64,000 bases of DNA from Arthrobacter sp. NicSoilB8 (GCF_019977355.1 NZ_AP024655.1:1116001-1180000), one strand, 5' to 3'; positions 25,024 through 34,104 are shown, counted from the first letter of the stretch. The notes: generated by a model not told the origin, from the letters alone. Made by a program: numbers and translations.

Positions 25024-27181
25024 GACGTAGAAGTGCCTCAAGCCGCGCCAACGTTGCTGGATCGAGATCCTGCGGATAGAACGAGCCGGACTCCAGGTCT
25101 TCTACGAGCCTTTCCAGCGAAGATCCGTGCCCGCGAAGCCGCTTCTCCACCTCGGGTGGCACCTCCCTGTGCAGAATCTGCATCGTCTTACGCTCGTCCT
25201 CGGTCGGGTACACAAAGTCCAAAGTGAAGCCCGAAGCTTCGATTTTCTTGTATTCATCTAGAAGGTCCTGCATCTCGGGTCCAACGCCGGTGACTCGTAC
25301 CCAACCTTTGCTTCGGGTGATGGCGGTGAAAAGGCGGTTACGCGTACGTGCCTGGTTCTGCTTCGTGGAAAAGTTTTCGTGCGCATTCGCGACGTAGATC
25401 ATTGCAGCTTCGTTGCCTTTAGCGCGATAGATCCCGGTGAAAGTTACGCTTCGTTCGTCTTGTCTGAAGAAGATGTCTGCGCCAACATCTACGCCGGCGA
25501 GGTGGCTCTGAATGCTCCGTTCCATTAGCGCGCGACGCACGGGACCAAGGTTATTTCGAGTCGTGAGAGGGTTTGGATTGATTACGATAATGTCGTTGGC
25601 AACTAGTTCATCTTGATTGAGATTTTGTTCAATCTCATTTGCAATCCATTCATTCTGTTCATTGACAGTGTCGAAAACTCTGAAAGTCAGAAGGTCCCCG
25701 GGAGACGAGTGCTCTTCTAAGAAGCGGGGGCTAGATTCGGCGTCACGCTCAAGTCTGACGTGTTGACCGTCCCCGAGTGTGCCCTCTCTCACCCGGTAAC
25801 CAACATCTGTCCAAAGATCCTTCTGCTCAAAGATCTGGACGATGCCCGTGGTCGCAGGAGGAGAGGGATCCTTGTAGATGCCGAAACCCAGGGCATGTGC
25901 GGTTACCAAAACAGGCCTGGAGTTGCGGTAGCACTTCTCCAGAATGATGTCGCGTCGCCCGCCTTCCGCGCCCCCGAAGTCCACGCGCGGGCGCCCTGCG
26001 CTTGTGCTGCCAAATATTTCCTCCGCCGGGGGAAGGCCTGCGCCGTTAAGGGTTTGCAATTCGTCGTAGGCATAGACCAGTCGCTTCTTCTCACCCAGCA
26101 TCTCGTAACACATCCGCAGGAAGGCAGGCGGGAGATCTTGGGCTTCATCAACGAGGATCGCGTCGTATAGCGGCTTGGAACTTTCGGCTTCGCCTAGGGC
26201 CAGTTCGCAGACTCCTCCTAATGCGTCCTGTGCTCCATACATGCCCTTACCCGAACCGAAATCGTAGTATGTGGCTCCGTTCTCGACGCAAAACCGGTGA
26301 TACAGCCCTTCACGATTGCCGCCGCCGGAAGCTCCCCACGCTTGGATTATGTCCACCATGGACCAGTCCGGTTCGTCGCCTGTCTGGTCTATTGTGAAAT
26401 TGTTTATGAATCGCCGGAACTGGTCCCGTAGAGACCTCGTGTTGAAGGTCACCGCGATCCGCCAATCGGGGTGCTGGGCGTGCAGGTATGCCGCTTTGAG
26501 GGCCAAAACGACCGTCTTGCCGGAACCCGCCAGTCCTCTGATCCGTTGCACGTCCTCTGCCGTCTCGATGACCGCATGACTCTGCTGGGCGTCCAGAGTG
26601 GCAATTGAGTCTTCCAAGCGCTTTAGTATGGCTCCGCGGGAGTCCTCGCGACGGACAGGCCGGACAGCGCCGGAGCGACGAATGCTAGACATGCTCTGGA
26701 GTGCCGAAAGGGCGCGCTCATGAATCTCCGGTTCAAAGTCCGCGCTGACCATGCGGGAAAGGGCCTCGTGGATGGTTGCGGCGTTGGCGACTGGGTACTC
26801 AAGATCCTCAGGCACTCTGGACATCCCTGGCGCGAACGTCAGGGTGTGGACCTGCACCTTTAGCCGGCGTCGATCTACAAGTGACGGATGAGATTTGAGT
26901 CGGACTTCGAGACGGGTGTAGACGTCATCCTGACGAGTCTGGTAGTCGCCAAGGTCGGCACCTTCGACTATGTCGAACGCTACGACTCCAGTGCGCGGGG
27001 ACACGTAAACGGCATCAAGAGGACCCCTGTCCTCAGACACCGTCGTAACTGGGTAGCCGATGGTTAGATGGCCGCCTGCGGGAGCAGTTTCGGATTCGAA
27101 AAACCGTGCCAACGCTTCGCTCGCTGCGGGCTTTCCATTCGTACCGCGGCTGACCACATTGGGGAGTGACTCCTGAGACAT
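25016..27181 (-). CDS. UvrD-type superfamily 1 helicase with degenerate nuclease-like N terminus
   Basis: This 721-residue protein has Walker A GLAGSGKT (216-223) with a Q motif upstream, Walker B LVDEAQD (343-349), the motif III-like YAYDELQTLNG, and C-terminal SF1 motifs (TGIYRAKGNEAAMIYVANAH, RNRLFTAITRSKGWVRVTG). The N-terminal 200 residues contain LDAVYVSPRTGVVAFDIVEG (55-74), which resembles a NERD/PD-(D/E)xK strand but lacks the ExK pair, so nuclease activity is doubtful. It forms an operon with the DUF2290 gene, overlapping by 8 bases. ATP-driven translocation on nucleic acid is near certain from family; defence is inferred from the partner and neighbourhood. Confidence 0.85.
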   Translation of the reverse strand: MSQESLPNVVSRGTNGKPAASEALARFFESETAPAGGHLTIGYPVTTVSEDRGPLDAVYVSPRTGVVAFDIVEGADLGDYQTRQDDVYTRLEVRLKSHPSLVDRRRLKVQVHTLTFAPGMSRVPEDLEYPVANAATIHEALSRMVSADFEPEIHERALSALQSMSSIRRSGAVRPVRREDSRGAILKRLEDSIATLDAQQSHAVIETAEDVQRIRGLAGSGKTVVLALKAAYLHAQHPDWRIAVTFNTRSLRDQFRRFINNFTIDQTGDEPDWSMVDIIQAWGASGGGNREGLYHRFCVENGATYYDFGSGKGMYGAQDALGGVCELALGEAESSKPLYDAILVDEAQDLPPAFLRMCYEMLGEKKRLVYAYDELQTLNGAGLPPAEEIFGSTSAGRPRVDFGGAEGGRRDIILEKCYRNSRPVLVTAHALGFGIYKDPSPPATTGIVQIFEQKDLWTDVGYRVREGTLGDGQHVRLERDAESSPRFLEEHSSPGDLLTFRVFDTVNEQNEWIANEIEQNLNQDELVANDIIVINPNPLTTRNNLGPVRRALMERSIQSHLAGVDVGADIFFRQDERSVTFTGIYRAKGNEAAMIYVANAHENFSTKQNQARTRNRLFTAITRSKGWVRVTGVGPEMQDLLDEYKKIEASGFTLDFVYPTEDERKTMQILHREVPPEVEKRLRGHGSSLERLVEDLESGSFYPQDLDPATLARLEALLRHE

Positions 27182-27208
27182 AGTCTGAGATTACAGTGGA
27201 TATCGATG

Positions 27209-27236
27209 TTCCGGCCGGAACCGGTTTCGGCCGGAG
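27209..27236. promoter_or_regulatory. Inverted repeat in the UvrD-gene promoter region
   Basis: TTCCGGCCGGAACC and GGTTTCGGCCGGAG are complementary at 12 of 14 positions with no loop. It lies 28 bases upstream of the helicase start codon, so it may be an operator or leader hairpin. No other sign of control is seen. Confidence 0.4.
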
Positions 27237-27523
27237 CAAGGTTGCCTGATATCTCCGCGTACCCCGGGGGCCGAGGATACTCGCGTGGCATGAGTGGCGG
27301 CGAAGGCATACCAGCGGGAGCCGGTCTTGCAGGAGGACCCCGCCACGTCATAGATGATCTTTCCTTGCGGAATCCGGACGGGGTGGGTTGAAGTTGCGTA
27401 CCGGTCACTACGGGCGTATTCCGAGGGCCGGCCCGCCAGATCCCGGCGACGATGGGGAAGCAGGCGGCCGCGTCACCAAGCCACCGTGAAAATTCTGTTA
27501 CCGCTGGACTCTTCCAGATAAGC

Positions 27524-27568
27524 AAAAGGCCCTGCTTCCCTTTGTTTACAATGGAAGAAGGGCCTTTC
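27524..27568 (-). terminator. Terminator after the tRNA fragment
   Basis: On the minus strand AAAGGCCCT pairs with AGGGCCTTTT over a 24-base loop that itself can fold, with U-runs on both sides. It stands 8 bases after the tRNA 3' end, the normal place for a tRNA terminator, so it came with the tRNA end. Confidence 0.75.
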
Positions 27569-27575
27569 TCATCCG

Positions 27576-27600
27576 CGGTGACGGTGGGATTTGAACCCAC
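27576..27600 (-). tRNA. 3' fragment of a tRNA-Ser gene (attachment-site remnant)
   Basis: The minus strand reads GTGGGTTCAAATCCCAC, a complete T-psi-C arm, followed by CGTCACC, a 3' acceptor strand, and G as discriminator base. A G discriminator and a GGTGACG-type acceptor fit tRNA-Ser. The sequence upstream (27601-27667) does not fold as the rest of a tRNA. Integrases commonly use exactly this part of tRNA genes, so this is probably one attachment site of the island. No CCA is encoded. Confidence 0.75.
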
Positions 27601-27667
27601 GTTCGGGTCCACTTCCCCAAAAGTACGGGACAATGGAAGTCCCGAGCCATGAAAGCGGGCCACCTTG

Positions 27668-28489
27668 ATGAGTCTCCAGCAGGATGCCGACGGCTTGAGC
27701 CGGCTTCATCCGGCTGAGTCCATGTGTCTGATCAGTGCCGGCGGCGCCGGCCATCTCGATCCGCTGCTGTATCCGTGGGACCCGCCCGTGGCCTCCGGTG
27801 TCATGGACGGTAATGGGTTCCGGCCCCTTGGGCTTTCAGCGGGACTGGATGAGGCCCTCCTGCAAGCGGGTGCGGCACCGCTGGAGGCCCGTTCCCTGGT
27901 GGTCTCCATCGGTTCGAATTCAAGCGCCGACGTGATGCGGCGGAAATTCGCCAACTACCACCAGCCTGTCAGCGCGGTCCTGCCGCTGGTCCGGGGGCAG
28001 CTCCACAACGTCGCCGTTGGCCACTCCGCCCACGTGAGCAAGGCCGGCTACATCGCCGCCGCCCCGTATCCGCTGATGGAAGAGTGCACAGCGGTCTGGC
28101 TGTCGTGGCTGGACGAGGTCCAGCTGATGGCCCTCGACAAAACGGAGCCCAACTACCGGCGGATCCTGCTGGACGGCGACGCCTGCCCGCTCGAAGCGGA
28201 CCACGGGGAACCTCCGGAGGAGTTTTCGCTGTTCACTTCGCGCTGGGGCGTGCTGACCGACGGCGACGGCGGGAAGCTTCCCTTCCTCGACCAGCCTGCG
28301 CTCTTCGGGCTCCTCGCCGGCAGCGGCACCGGGGACCTCCTGGCGGAGGGGAAGTCCGTGTTCGAGGGGCCGCCGGAGCTGGTTGTCGAGCAACTCGCAA
28401 CTCCCGCGGTCCAGGCCTGGGCCAGGGAATGGTTCAGCTCGGCCGGCCTCGCCGCTCCAGTGGACTTCGACGGGCCTTGCGCCGGGTAG
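27668..28489 (+). CDS. Unknown conserved protein, 273 aa (copy A)
   Basis: A complete, high-GC gene. Recognisable stretches are ARSLVVSIGSNSSADVMRRK (about 75-95), GQLHNVAVGHSAHVSKAGYI and LTDGDGGKLPFLDQPAL. The SIGSNxxxDVMRRKF segment is loosely like gamma-glutamylcyclotransferase-type YGSN loops, but this is weak and I do not assign a function. A paralogue about 90% identical by eye is at 39948-40715, and their upstream regions also match (GAAAGCGGGCC before the start). It is convergent with the flavin monooxygenase gene. Confidence 0.75.
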   Translation: MSLQQDADGLSRLHPAESMCLISAGGAGHLDPLLYPWDPPVASGVMDGNGFRPLGLSAGLDEALLQAGAAPLEARSLVVSIGSNSSADVMRRKFANYHQPVSAVLPLVRGQLHNVAVGHSAHVSKAGYIAAAPYPLMEECTAVWLSWLDEVQLMALDKTEPNYRRILLDGDACPLEADHGEPPEEFSLFTSRWGVLTDGDGGKLPFLDQPALFGLLAGSGTGDLLAEGKSVFEGPPELVVEQLATPAVQAWAREWFSSAGLAAPVDFDGPCAG

Positions 28490-28509
28490 CCACGTCTGGA
28501 ACGTCTCCT

Positions 28510-29796
28510 TCACCGGCCCGCGATGTTCCCCGCAATGTGCTGCGCAATGTACTCGGCATCGCGGCCCACGCCCGCCACGATGGACGAGCCGTGCCCGGTC
28601 AGCCACGGCAGCCCGACGGCGTACAGGCCCGGGTGTTCGGTGACGCCGCGGTGGTGCCGGGGGTAGTTCCATTCGTCCAGCACCGGGATTTCCAAGATGC
28701 TGAAATCCAGCCGGTAGCCCGTGGCCCAGAGGACCGACGTGACGTTGGCGGCCTCGAGGTTCAGCCGCGCCGGCTCCGAGGGAAGCCAGTCGTCCTTGCG
28801 CGGCGGCTCCGGCTCCGGTGCCGACATGCCGGTGGCGGCAATATAGCTGTCGAACATCGGCTTCATCCGCTGGTAGAACGCCGCCTCCACCAGGCCCAGG
28901 CGTTCCGGAAGGTCATCACTGAAGACGAGGTCGCCGTCGTCGGCTGCTTCCAAATGGCCGTGCAGCCGGACGCCGCGCCGGCCGAGGTCCCGCAAGTGGA
29001 TGTCGTGGCCGCCGTCGGCGCCGGACACCAGCGGGTTGCAGGCGAACCTCGCCGCGGGGGAGGGCAGCTGCCCGACGGTGAGGCCGTTCAGTCCGTAGTC
29101 GGGGCCGAATTGTGCAAGCTGCATCATCCAGTAGAGGAGGTCCTGGCCGCGGTACCGGCGCGGTGCTTCCGGGCAGGTGGACACCGCCAGGTGGATTTCG
29201 CGGCCGACGGCGAGCAGTTCCTCGGCGATCTGGCCGCCGGACTGGCCGGTGCCAACGATGAGCACGGCCCCGTCGGGCAACTGGCCCGGGTTGCGGTAGC
29301 TGTCGGTGTGAAGTTGCAGGATGTGGCCAGGCAGTTGCGCCGACAGTGCGGGGATTTTCGGCTCCTGGTAGCCGCCGGTAGCGAGCACCACATTCCGGGC
29401 CCACCAGCCGCCCCGGGTGGTGGCCACGGTGAAGCCCCCGCCATCCGCGGGCGCGATACGCGTGACGTCCGCACCCGTCCGGACAGGAGCGCCGATGAGC
29501 TCCGCATAGTGCCGGAAATGGCTGATGAGGTCATCCCGCGGCATGAATGCTTCCGGGGCGGGGCCGTCATACGGCATGCCGGGCAGCGCGAGCGAGAAGT
29601 TCGGCGTGTTCAGGCAAAACGCGTCCCAGCGGTCCTGCCACGCCCCGCCCAGCGTGTCGCGCCGTTCCAGCAACTGATGTTCGACGCCGGCCCGGCTTAG
29701 CCAGTAGCTCGTGGCCAGGCCAGCCTGCCCGGCCCCGATGATAAGGGTGTTGACGCTTTGCGGAGCCGCACGTCGCGCGGCCGTCGGGGTCTCCAT
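28510..29796 (-). CDS. Flavin-containing monooxygenase (FAD/NADPH)
   Basis: The 428-residue protein has an FAD-binding GAGQAG at 21-26, the NADPH-binding GTGQSG at 182-187, and the ATGY motif (VLWATGYRLDF) near the C terminus, as in YUCCA-like and Baeyer-Villiger-type class B monooxygenases. The likely reaction is NADPH-dependent oxygenation of a small molecule; the substrate is unknown. The start METPTAARRAAPQ at 29796 has a GGGAGAAG ribosome site; the open frame above is not protein-like. Two broken relatives of this gene occur at 40738-40950 and 42000-42075. Confidence 0.88.
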   Translation of the reverse strand: METPTAARRAAPQSVNTLIIGAGQAGLATSYWLSRAGVEHQLLERRDTLGGAWQDRWDAFCLNTPNFSLALPGMPYDGPAPEAFMPRDDLISHFRHYAELIGAPVRTGADVTRIAPADGGGFTVATTRGGWWARNVVLATGGYQEPKIPALSAQLPGHILQLHTDSYRNPGQLPDGAVLIVGTGQSGGQIAEELLAVGREIHLAVSTCPEAPRRYRGQDLLYWMMQLAQFGPDYGLNGLTVGQLPSPAARFACNPLVSGADGGHDIHLRDLGRRGVRLHGHLEAADDGDLVFSDDLPERLGLVEAAFYQRMKPMFDSYIAATGMSAPEPEPPRKDDWLPSEPARLNLEAANVTSVLWATGYRLDFSILEIPVLDEWNYPRHHRGVTEHPGLYAVGLPWLTGHGSSIVAGVGRDAEYIAQHIAGNIAGR

Positions 29797-29891
29797 GGTT
29801 CTTCTCCCGTAGCCATATGTGCAGAGCTGGCTTTGTTGGCAGGATATGCCCGCATCGTCGCCGCGTACAGCAGCTTCCCGGGGAGGCTTCT

Positions 29892-30386
29892 TTACACCTC
29901 CAGCCGGAACACCCAGAGAAGCACATCCTCGCCGGGCACGTACCAATCGCCGGCCGGAACCCTCTGGAAGCCCAGGGATTCGTAGAGACCATGGGCCCGT
30001 TCCATGAACGTCGCACTCGTGATGCTGATTCCGCTGATATCCGGCAATGACTGCGCATGGTCGAGGATCCGGCGGACAACGGCGCGTCCCACCCCGTTGC
30101 CTTGAACAGCCGGATCAACAGCGAGCATCCGGAACTCCAGCTCATTGTCGCGGGCGATCTCGCTGTAGGGCTGCCCCGCGAAGGTCAGCGTCACCGCCGC
30201 GATCACCGCGCCCGAGGCTTCGGCCACCCACGCCTCGGCATGCTCCGCCCGGTGTTCCACGTTCTCCAGCACGCTCATGTACGGGTGCCCGCCGGAGAAA
30301 TGACCGGGGCGGAGGTACGCGTCCCGGGTGATCCTCCGGACCGCTGGATAGTCGGCCGGCCCGGCAGGTCTGAATTTCAGGTTCAC
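29892..30386 (-). CDS. GNAT-family N-acetyltransferase, 164 aa
   Basis: The GNAT fold is clear: FRPAGPADYPAVRRITRDAY, LEFRMLAVDPAVQGNGVGRA with the acetyl-CoA loop Q-G-N-G-V-G, and HGLYESLGFQRVPAGDWYVP. The start is GTG at 30386, overlapping the ribokinase stop as GTGA, which indicates coupling in one operon. A longer open frame in this register reaches back across the ribokinase gene but is not coding. Substrate unknown; co-expression with ribokinase is the only hint. Confidence 0.85.
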   Translation of the reverse strand: MNLKFRPAGPADYPAVRRITRDAYLRPGHFSGGHPYMSVLENVEHRAEHAEAWVAEASGAVIAAVTLTFAGQPYSEIARDNELEFRMLAVDPAVQGNGVGRAVVRRILDHAQSLPDISGISITSATFMERAHGLYESLGFQRVPAGDWYVPGEDVLLWVFRLEV

Positions 30387-31255
30387 CGGCAAGCAACCCC
30401 GGTTTCTGCAACCCGGGCAATGTACGTCTCCAGCGGAGCCAGCGCCGGCTGGGACGAGGGGTCGCCCACCGCATCGGCCCCCACGGCATTGGCCACAGCC
30501 AGCGCCGTCGAGTAGTCCAGCCCAGCCCGCAGCGCCAGAACCAGAGCCGCGCAAAACGCGTCGCCCGCACCGATGGTGTTCGCGACCGTCACGGCCGAAG
30601 CGGGGGCCTCTGCCAACCGTCGCCCGCGCTCGAGCATCGCCGATCCGTCCTTTCCGTACGTCACCGCCACCAGCTTTGCGTCGGCCAGGGCCGGAATCAG
30701 CTGGTACTCGCTCTCGTTGACGATCACCAGGTCGCACCGCTCCAGCAGCTCGGCCGGCAGGTCCATGGCCGGTGCGGCGTTCAGGACGAAGATCCCGGCG
30801 GAGCGCCGAGCGGCTTCCTGCACCACGGGCAGGCCGACCTCGAGCTGGCACAGCACCGTCTCGTCCGGGCCGAAGGCCATACCCTCCAGTGAGAACCCTG
30901 AGTTGGCCCCCGGGCAGACCACGATCTGGTTTTCGCCGTCACGGTCCACCACGATCAGCGCCGTACCGGTCGCGCCGCCGTCGAGCACTGCCACATCGGC
31001 GGTGTCCACTCCCGCGCCGGACAGGGACTCGACCATCAGACGGCCCTGGGCGTCGTCGCCCACGGCGCCGATCATCCGGGCGCTCCCGCCCAGCCGGGCG
31101 GCGGCAATGGCCTGGTTGGCGCCCTTGCCGCCGGGCTGCTGCTGAAGGACACCGCCGCCCATGGTCTCGCCGGCGGTGGGCAGCCGGTCCGTGGTGGCGA
31201 TGATGTCCAGGTTGATGCTGCCGACGACGGTGACGGCAGGAAGTCGAGTGCTCAT
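30383..31255 (-). CDS. rbsK: Ribokinase (PfkB family)
   Basis: The 290-residue protein carries the PfkB signatures: NLDI near the start, GGKGANQA (42-49) and NTIGAGDAF, with D232 as the catalytic base. It phosphorylates D-ribose to ribose 5-phosphate in the cytoplasm. It is divergent from an MFS transporter and nucleoside hydrolase, so ribose released from ribonucleosides is its probable substrate. The promoter between them holds a GntR-type operator. It overlaps the downstream acetyltransferase by 4 bases. Confidence 0.9.
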   Translation of the reverse strand: MSTRLPAVTVVGSINLDIIATTDRLPTAGETMGGGVLQQQPGGKGANQAIAAARLGGSARMIGAVGDDAQGRLMVESLSGAGVDTADVAVLDGGATGTALIVVDRDGENQIVVCPGANSGFSLEGMAFGPDETVLCQLEVGLPVVQEAARRSAGIFVLNAAPAMDLPAELLERCDLVIVNESEYQLIPALADAKLVAVTYGKDGSAMLERGRRLAEAPASAVTVANTIGAGDAFCAALVLALRAGLDYSTALAVANAVGADAVGDPSSQPALAPLETYIARVAETGVACR

Positions 31256-31309
31256 GAAGAAGTCCTATCAGGTCGAGCCAGAGGCGGCTGGATTAGGAAA
31301 TAGTGTACG

Positions 31310-31349
31310 GCATGGTTGTACTTGCGTGTCAGACATGGTTGTATAACAA
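31310..31349. promoter_or_regulatory. GntR-type operator between the divergent ribose/nucleoside genes
   Basis: TTGTATAACAA (31339-31349) fits the TnGTnnnACnA consensus of FadR/HutC-type GntR regulators exactly. A direct repeat CATGGTTGTA occurs at 31311-31320 and 31334-31343, so a second half-site lies one to two helical turns away. The site is 48 bases before the transporter start and about 85 before the ribokinase start. A similar site precedes the GntR gene at 39769. Confidence 0.65.
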
Positions 31350-31396
31350 CTCACATCCTAAAGGCAGGATCCGCCTGCAGAACAAAGGAGTTTGAT

Positions 31397-32833
31397 GTGA
31401 ACACCCCGGCAACAGTCGCCACCTCGCCGCCCGCCGCCGTCGGAAACCCGAAGGGCGAGGACCCCACAAAACTCGGCGGCCGCCGCGCCGCCCTGCTGAT
31501 CTCCACCCTGCTGCTCGGCGTGCTGTCCTTCCAGCTCAACGCCAGCATGGTCACCCCGGCGCTGCCCCAGATCGCGGCCTCCTTCGGCCAGGGACCCGAC
31601 AGCGTGGCCCCCGTCCAGTCCATGTTCTTCCTCGCCGGCGCCATCGCCGGGCCCGTCATCGGACGCTGGAGCGACTTCATCGGCCGCCGCGCCGCCCTGC
31701 TCCTGGTCCTCGGCATCATGGGCGCGGGAACCATTCTCTGCATCGCCGCCCCCACCCTGCCGCTCCTCATCGCCGGCAGGTTCCTGCAGGGAGTCTCCAG
31801 CGCGGTCTTCGCGCTGGCCTACATCGTCCTGAGCGAAAACCTGCAGGCCCGCGTCTTCGGCACCTCCGTGGGCATCATCGCCGCCATCAACGGGGGAGTG
31901 GGCGGCGCGGACGGCTACGTCGGCGGCCTCATGGCCGAAACCCTCGGCTTCCGGTCCATCTTCGTCGTAGTCCTCGTCCTGACGGCCATCGCCGCTGCCT
32001 GCATCATCAAAACCGTCCCGAAGGGACGCCCCCAGGGTGTCCGCGGTGCGATGGACTGGTGGGGCGCCGGATCGCTGTCCCTGTTCCTGGTCTTCATCAC
32101 TTACTTCGTCTCCGACGGCTCGGCCGCGGGCTGGACTGCGCCCAGCGCACTGGCGCTGCTCGCCGGAACCGTCGTGTCCTTCGCCGCCTTCTGGATGATC
32201 GAGAAAATGCGGAACCACCCGCTCATCGCCGTCCACCACCTGCGCTCCCGCCAGGTCTGGCCCGTCATCGCCACCACCGTCCTGACCCTCGCCGGCATCT
32301 TCGCCATCATCAACTTCACCGTGGTGCTGCTCACCCAGGACGTCCACCACGGCTTCGGGCTCAGCGCCTCCCTGTCGGCGCTGCTGTTCCTGACCCCCGC
32401 CGCGCTGATCGGCGTCTTCGCTGCACCCCTGGCCGGCTGGCTCGCCGACCGCCGCGGCTGGATCAAAACCCTCCGGGCCGGAACCGGGCTGAGCCTGGCC
32501 TGCGCCATCGCCGCGGCTACGTTCTCCGACAACCAGATCGCCGTCCTGATCGCCATCGCGGCCCTCGGCATCTTCTACAACGGCCTCTTCCTCACCGCCA
32601 TCAACGGACTCTCCGTCCTGCTCTCACCCAAGGAAGCACCCGCCGCCCTGCCCGGCATCAACGGCGCCTCCTTCGGCATCGGCGCGAGCCTCGGCGTCGT
32701 GCTCGTGGCACCGTTCGCCGCCCAGGCCACCTCCGCCGGCTACGCCACCGCCCTCTGGATTTCGGTCGCCATCACCGCGGCCGCCTTCCTCGTCAGCCTC
32801 TTCGTCGCCGCCCCCAAGGGCGAAAAGCTCTGA
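31397..32833 (+). CDS. MFS transporter, probable nucleoside or sugar uptake, 478 aa
   Basis: About twelve to fourteen membrane helices with major-facilitator features: the loop motif GRWSDFIGRRAALLL after helix 2 and LQGVSSAVFALAYIVLSENL. GTG 31397 is the start, six bases after AAAGGAG. The next gene, nucleoside hydrolase, begins 33 bases after its stop, and the divergent gene is ribokinase. Uptake of ribonucleosides is therefore the best guess, although the sequence itself resembles DHA2-type drug transporters. Control by the GntR operator just upstream is likely. Confidence 0.85.
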   Translation: MNTPATVATSPPAAVGNPKGEDPTKLGGRRAALLISTLLLGVLSFQLNASMVTPALPQIAASFGQGPDSVAPVQSMFFLAGAIAGPVIGRWSDFIGRRAALLLVLGIMGAGTILCIAAPTLPLLIAGRFLQGVSSAVFALAYIVLSENLQARVFGTSVGIIAAINGGVGGADGYVGGLMAETLGFRSIFVVVLVLTAIAAACIIKTVPKGRPQGVRGAMDWWGAGSLSLFLVFITYFVSDGSAAGWTAPSALALLAGTVVSFAAFWMIEKMRNHPLIAVHHLRSRQVWPVIATTVLTLAGIFAIINFTVVLLTQDVHHGFGLSASLSALLFLTPAALIGVFAAPLAGWLADRRGWIKTLRAGTGLSLACAIAAATFSDNQIAVLIAIAALGIFYNGLFLTAINGLSVLLSPKEAPAALPGINGASFGIGASLGVVLVAPFAAQATSAGYATALWISVAITAAAFLVSLFVAAPKGEKL

Positions 32834-32865
32834 CCTCCACACCAGCACCAACTGAAAGAAGAACC

Positions 32866-33885
32866 ATGACCACGCCCACCAGCCACCCGTTCTACCTCGA
32901 CTGCGACACCGGCATCGACGACGCCCTCGCCCTGGCCTACCTGCTCGCCTCCCCGCACGCGGACCTCCGGGGGATCGGCACCGTCAGCGGCAACGTCAGT
33001 GCCGCCGTCGGCGCCCGGAACACCCTGGACCTGCTCGAGCTCGCCGGGCACGCCCACGTCCCCGTCGCCCTCGGCGCGCACGACCCCCAGGCCGGTTCAT
33101 TCGGCGGCGGAGCTCCGTGGGTGCACGGCGCCAACGGGATCGGCGAGGTCACGCTTACGACGGCGGCTGCCGGGCTGGCGGCCGAGTCTGCCGCCGAGAT
33201 GCTGGTCCGGCTTGCCCACGAACACCCCGGCACGCTGCGCATCCTGGCCATCGGACCGCTCACCAACATCGCCGCAGCGCTCCGCCTGGACCCGGGGCTG
33301 CCCGCGCTGGTGCAGGACATCACCATCATGGGCGGCGCCGCGTTCGCGCCCGGGAACGTCACCGCCGTGGCCGAGGCCAACATCGCCAACGACCCCGAAG
33401 CCGCCGCGGAGGTGTTCGCCGCCGGCTGGGACGTGACCCTGGTGCCGCTGGACGTCACCATGTCCAATGTGCTCGAGGAAAGCCACCGGCAGGAACTGCT
33501 CGCCTCTTCCGGTGCTGTGCCGCGGGCGCTGGGGGAGATGCTGGGCTACTACTTCCGCTTCTACGAGAGCCAGTTCGGCCGGGCCTGCTCGGCGATGCAC
33601 GACCCCCTCGCCGCGGCCCTCGCGGTGGGCGGCGTCAGCGCGGCGTTGGCGCCGGTGGTGACGGTCGACGTCGACACCACGTCCGGACCCGGCCGCGGGC
33701 AGACCATCTGCGACCTCCGCGGGCGCTACATGGACTACCCCGAGCAGCCCGGTGCCCGCTGCCGGGTGGTCCTTTCGCTTGAGGATGACTTCGCGCCGCA
33801 CCTGGTGGAGACGTTGCTGTCATCTTCCGAAAGTTCTGAACGTACGACGGCGGCGCTCGCCTCCGCGGTTCCGTCACCGGTCTGA
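32866..33885 (+). CDS. Inosine/uridine-preferring nucleoside hydrolase
   Basis: The 339-residue protein begins with the calcium-binding signature FYLDCDTGIDDALAL (D12, D14, D18, D19) and has ILAIGPLTNIAAALRLDPGL, ITIMGGAAFAPGNVTAVAEA, NIANDPEAA and an AMHDPLAAA motif with the fourth calcium ligand. It cleaves the N-glycosidic bond of ribonucleosides to ribose and free base. ATG 32866 follows GAAAGAAGA. It works with the transporter and the ribokinase. A copy of its last third lies at 37186-37541. Confidence 0.92.
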   Translation: MTTPTSHPFYLDCDTGIDDALALAYLLASPHADLRGIGTVSGNVSAAVGARNTLDLLELAGHAHVPVALGAHDPQAGSFGGGAPWVHGANGIGEVTLTTAAAGLAAESAAEMLVRLAHEHPGTLRILAIGPLTNIAAALRLDPGLPALVQDITIMGGAAFAPGNVTAVAEANIANDPEAAAEVFAAGWDVTLVPLDVTMSNVLEESHRQELLASSGAVPRALGEMLGYYFRFYESQFGRACSAMHDPLAAALAVGGVSAALAPVVTVDVDTTSGPGRGQTICDLRGRYMDYPEQPGARCRVVLSLEDDFAPHLVETLLSSSESSERTTAALASAVPSPV

Positions 33886-33905
33886 GTCCGTTCCCGCTCC
33901 GGGCT

Positions 33906-33958
33906 CTTGGACAGATAATGCACGCTTGGAATGACCCAAGCCGCATTATCTGTCCAAG
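33906..33958. repeat. Long palindrome after the nucleoside hydrolase gene
   Basis: CTTGGACAGATAATG (33906-33920) pairs with CATTATCTGTCCAAG (33944-33958), with CGCTTGG/CCAAGC inside. It can act as a bidirectional terminator. A related palindrome (GGACAGAT ... ATCTGT) follows the duplicated gene end at 37575-37622. From here to 34104 only a weak frame (AELVAGAVRKHLPDYLLATA) is seen, perhaps a gene remnant. Confidence 0.65.
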
Positions 33959-34104
33959 AACGCCAGACGGGTCCAGCGACCCCACGCCACGGGCAGAGCT
34001 GGTCGCCGGGGCGGTGCGCAAGCACCTTCCGGACTATCTGCTGGCCACCGCCATGGGGCGGCTGGTGGCGGATGTACGTCCCCGACCGCGCGGAGGAATC
34101 GCGC

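Noticed and set aside
27576..27667. Complete tRNA-Ser gene
   Set aside because: Only the T arm, acceptor 3' strand and discriminator are present; no D arm, anticodon stem or 5' acceptor strand can be folded from the upstream bases.
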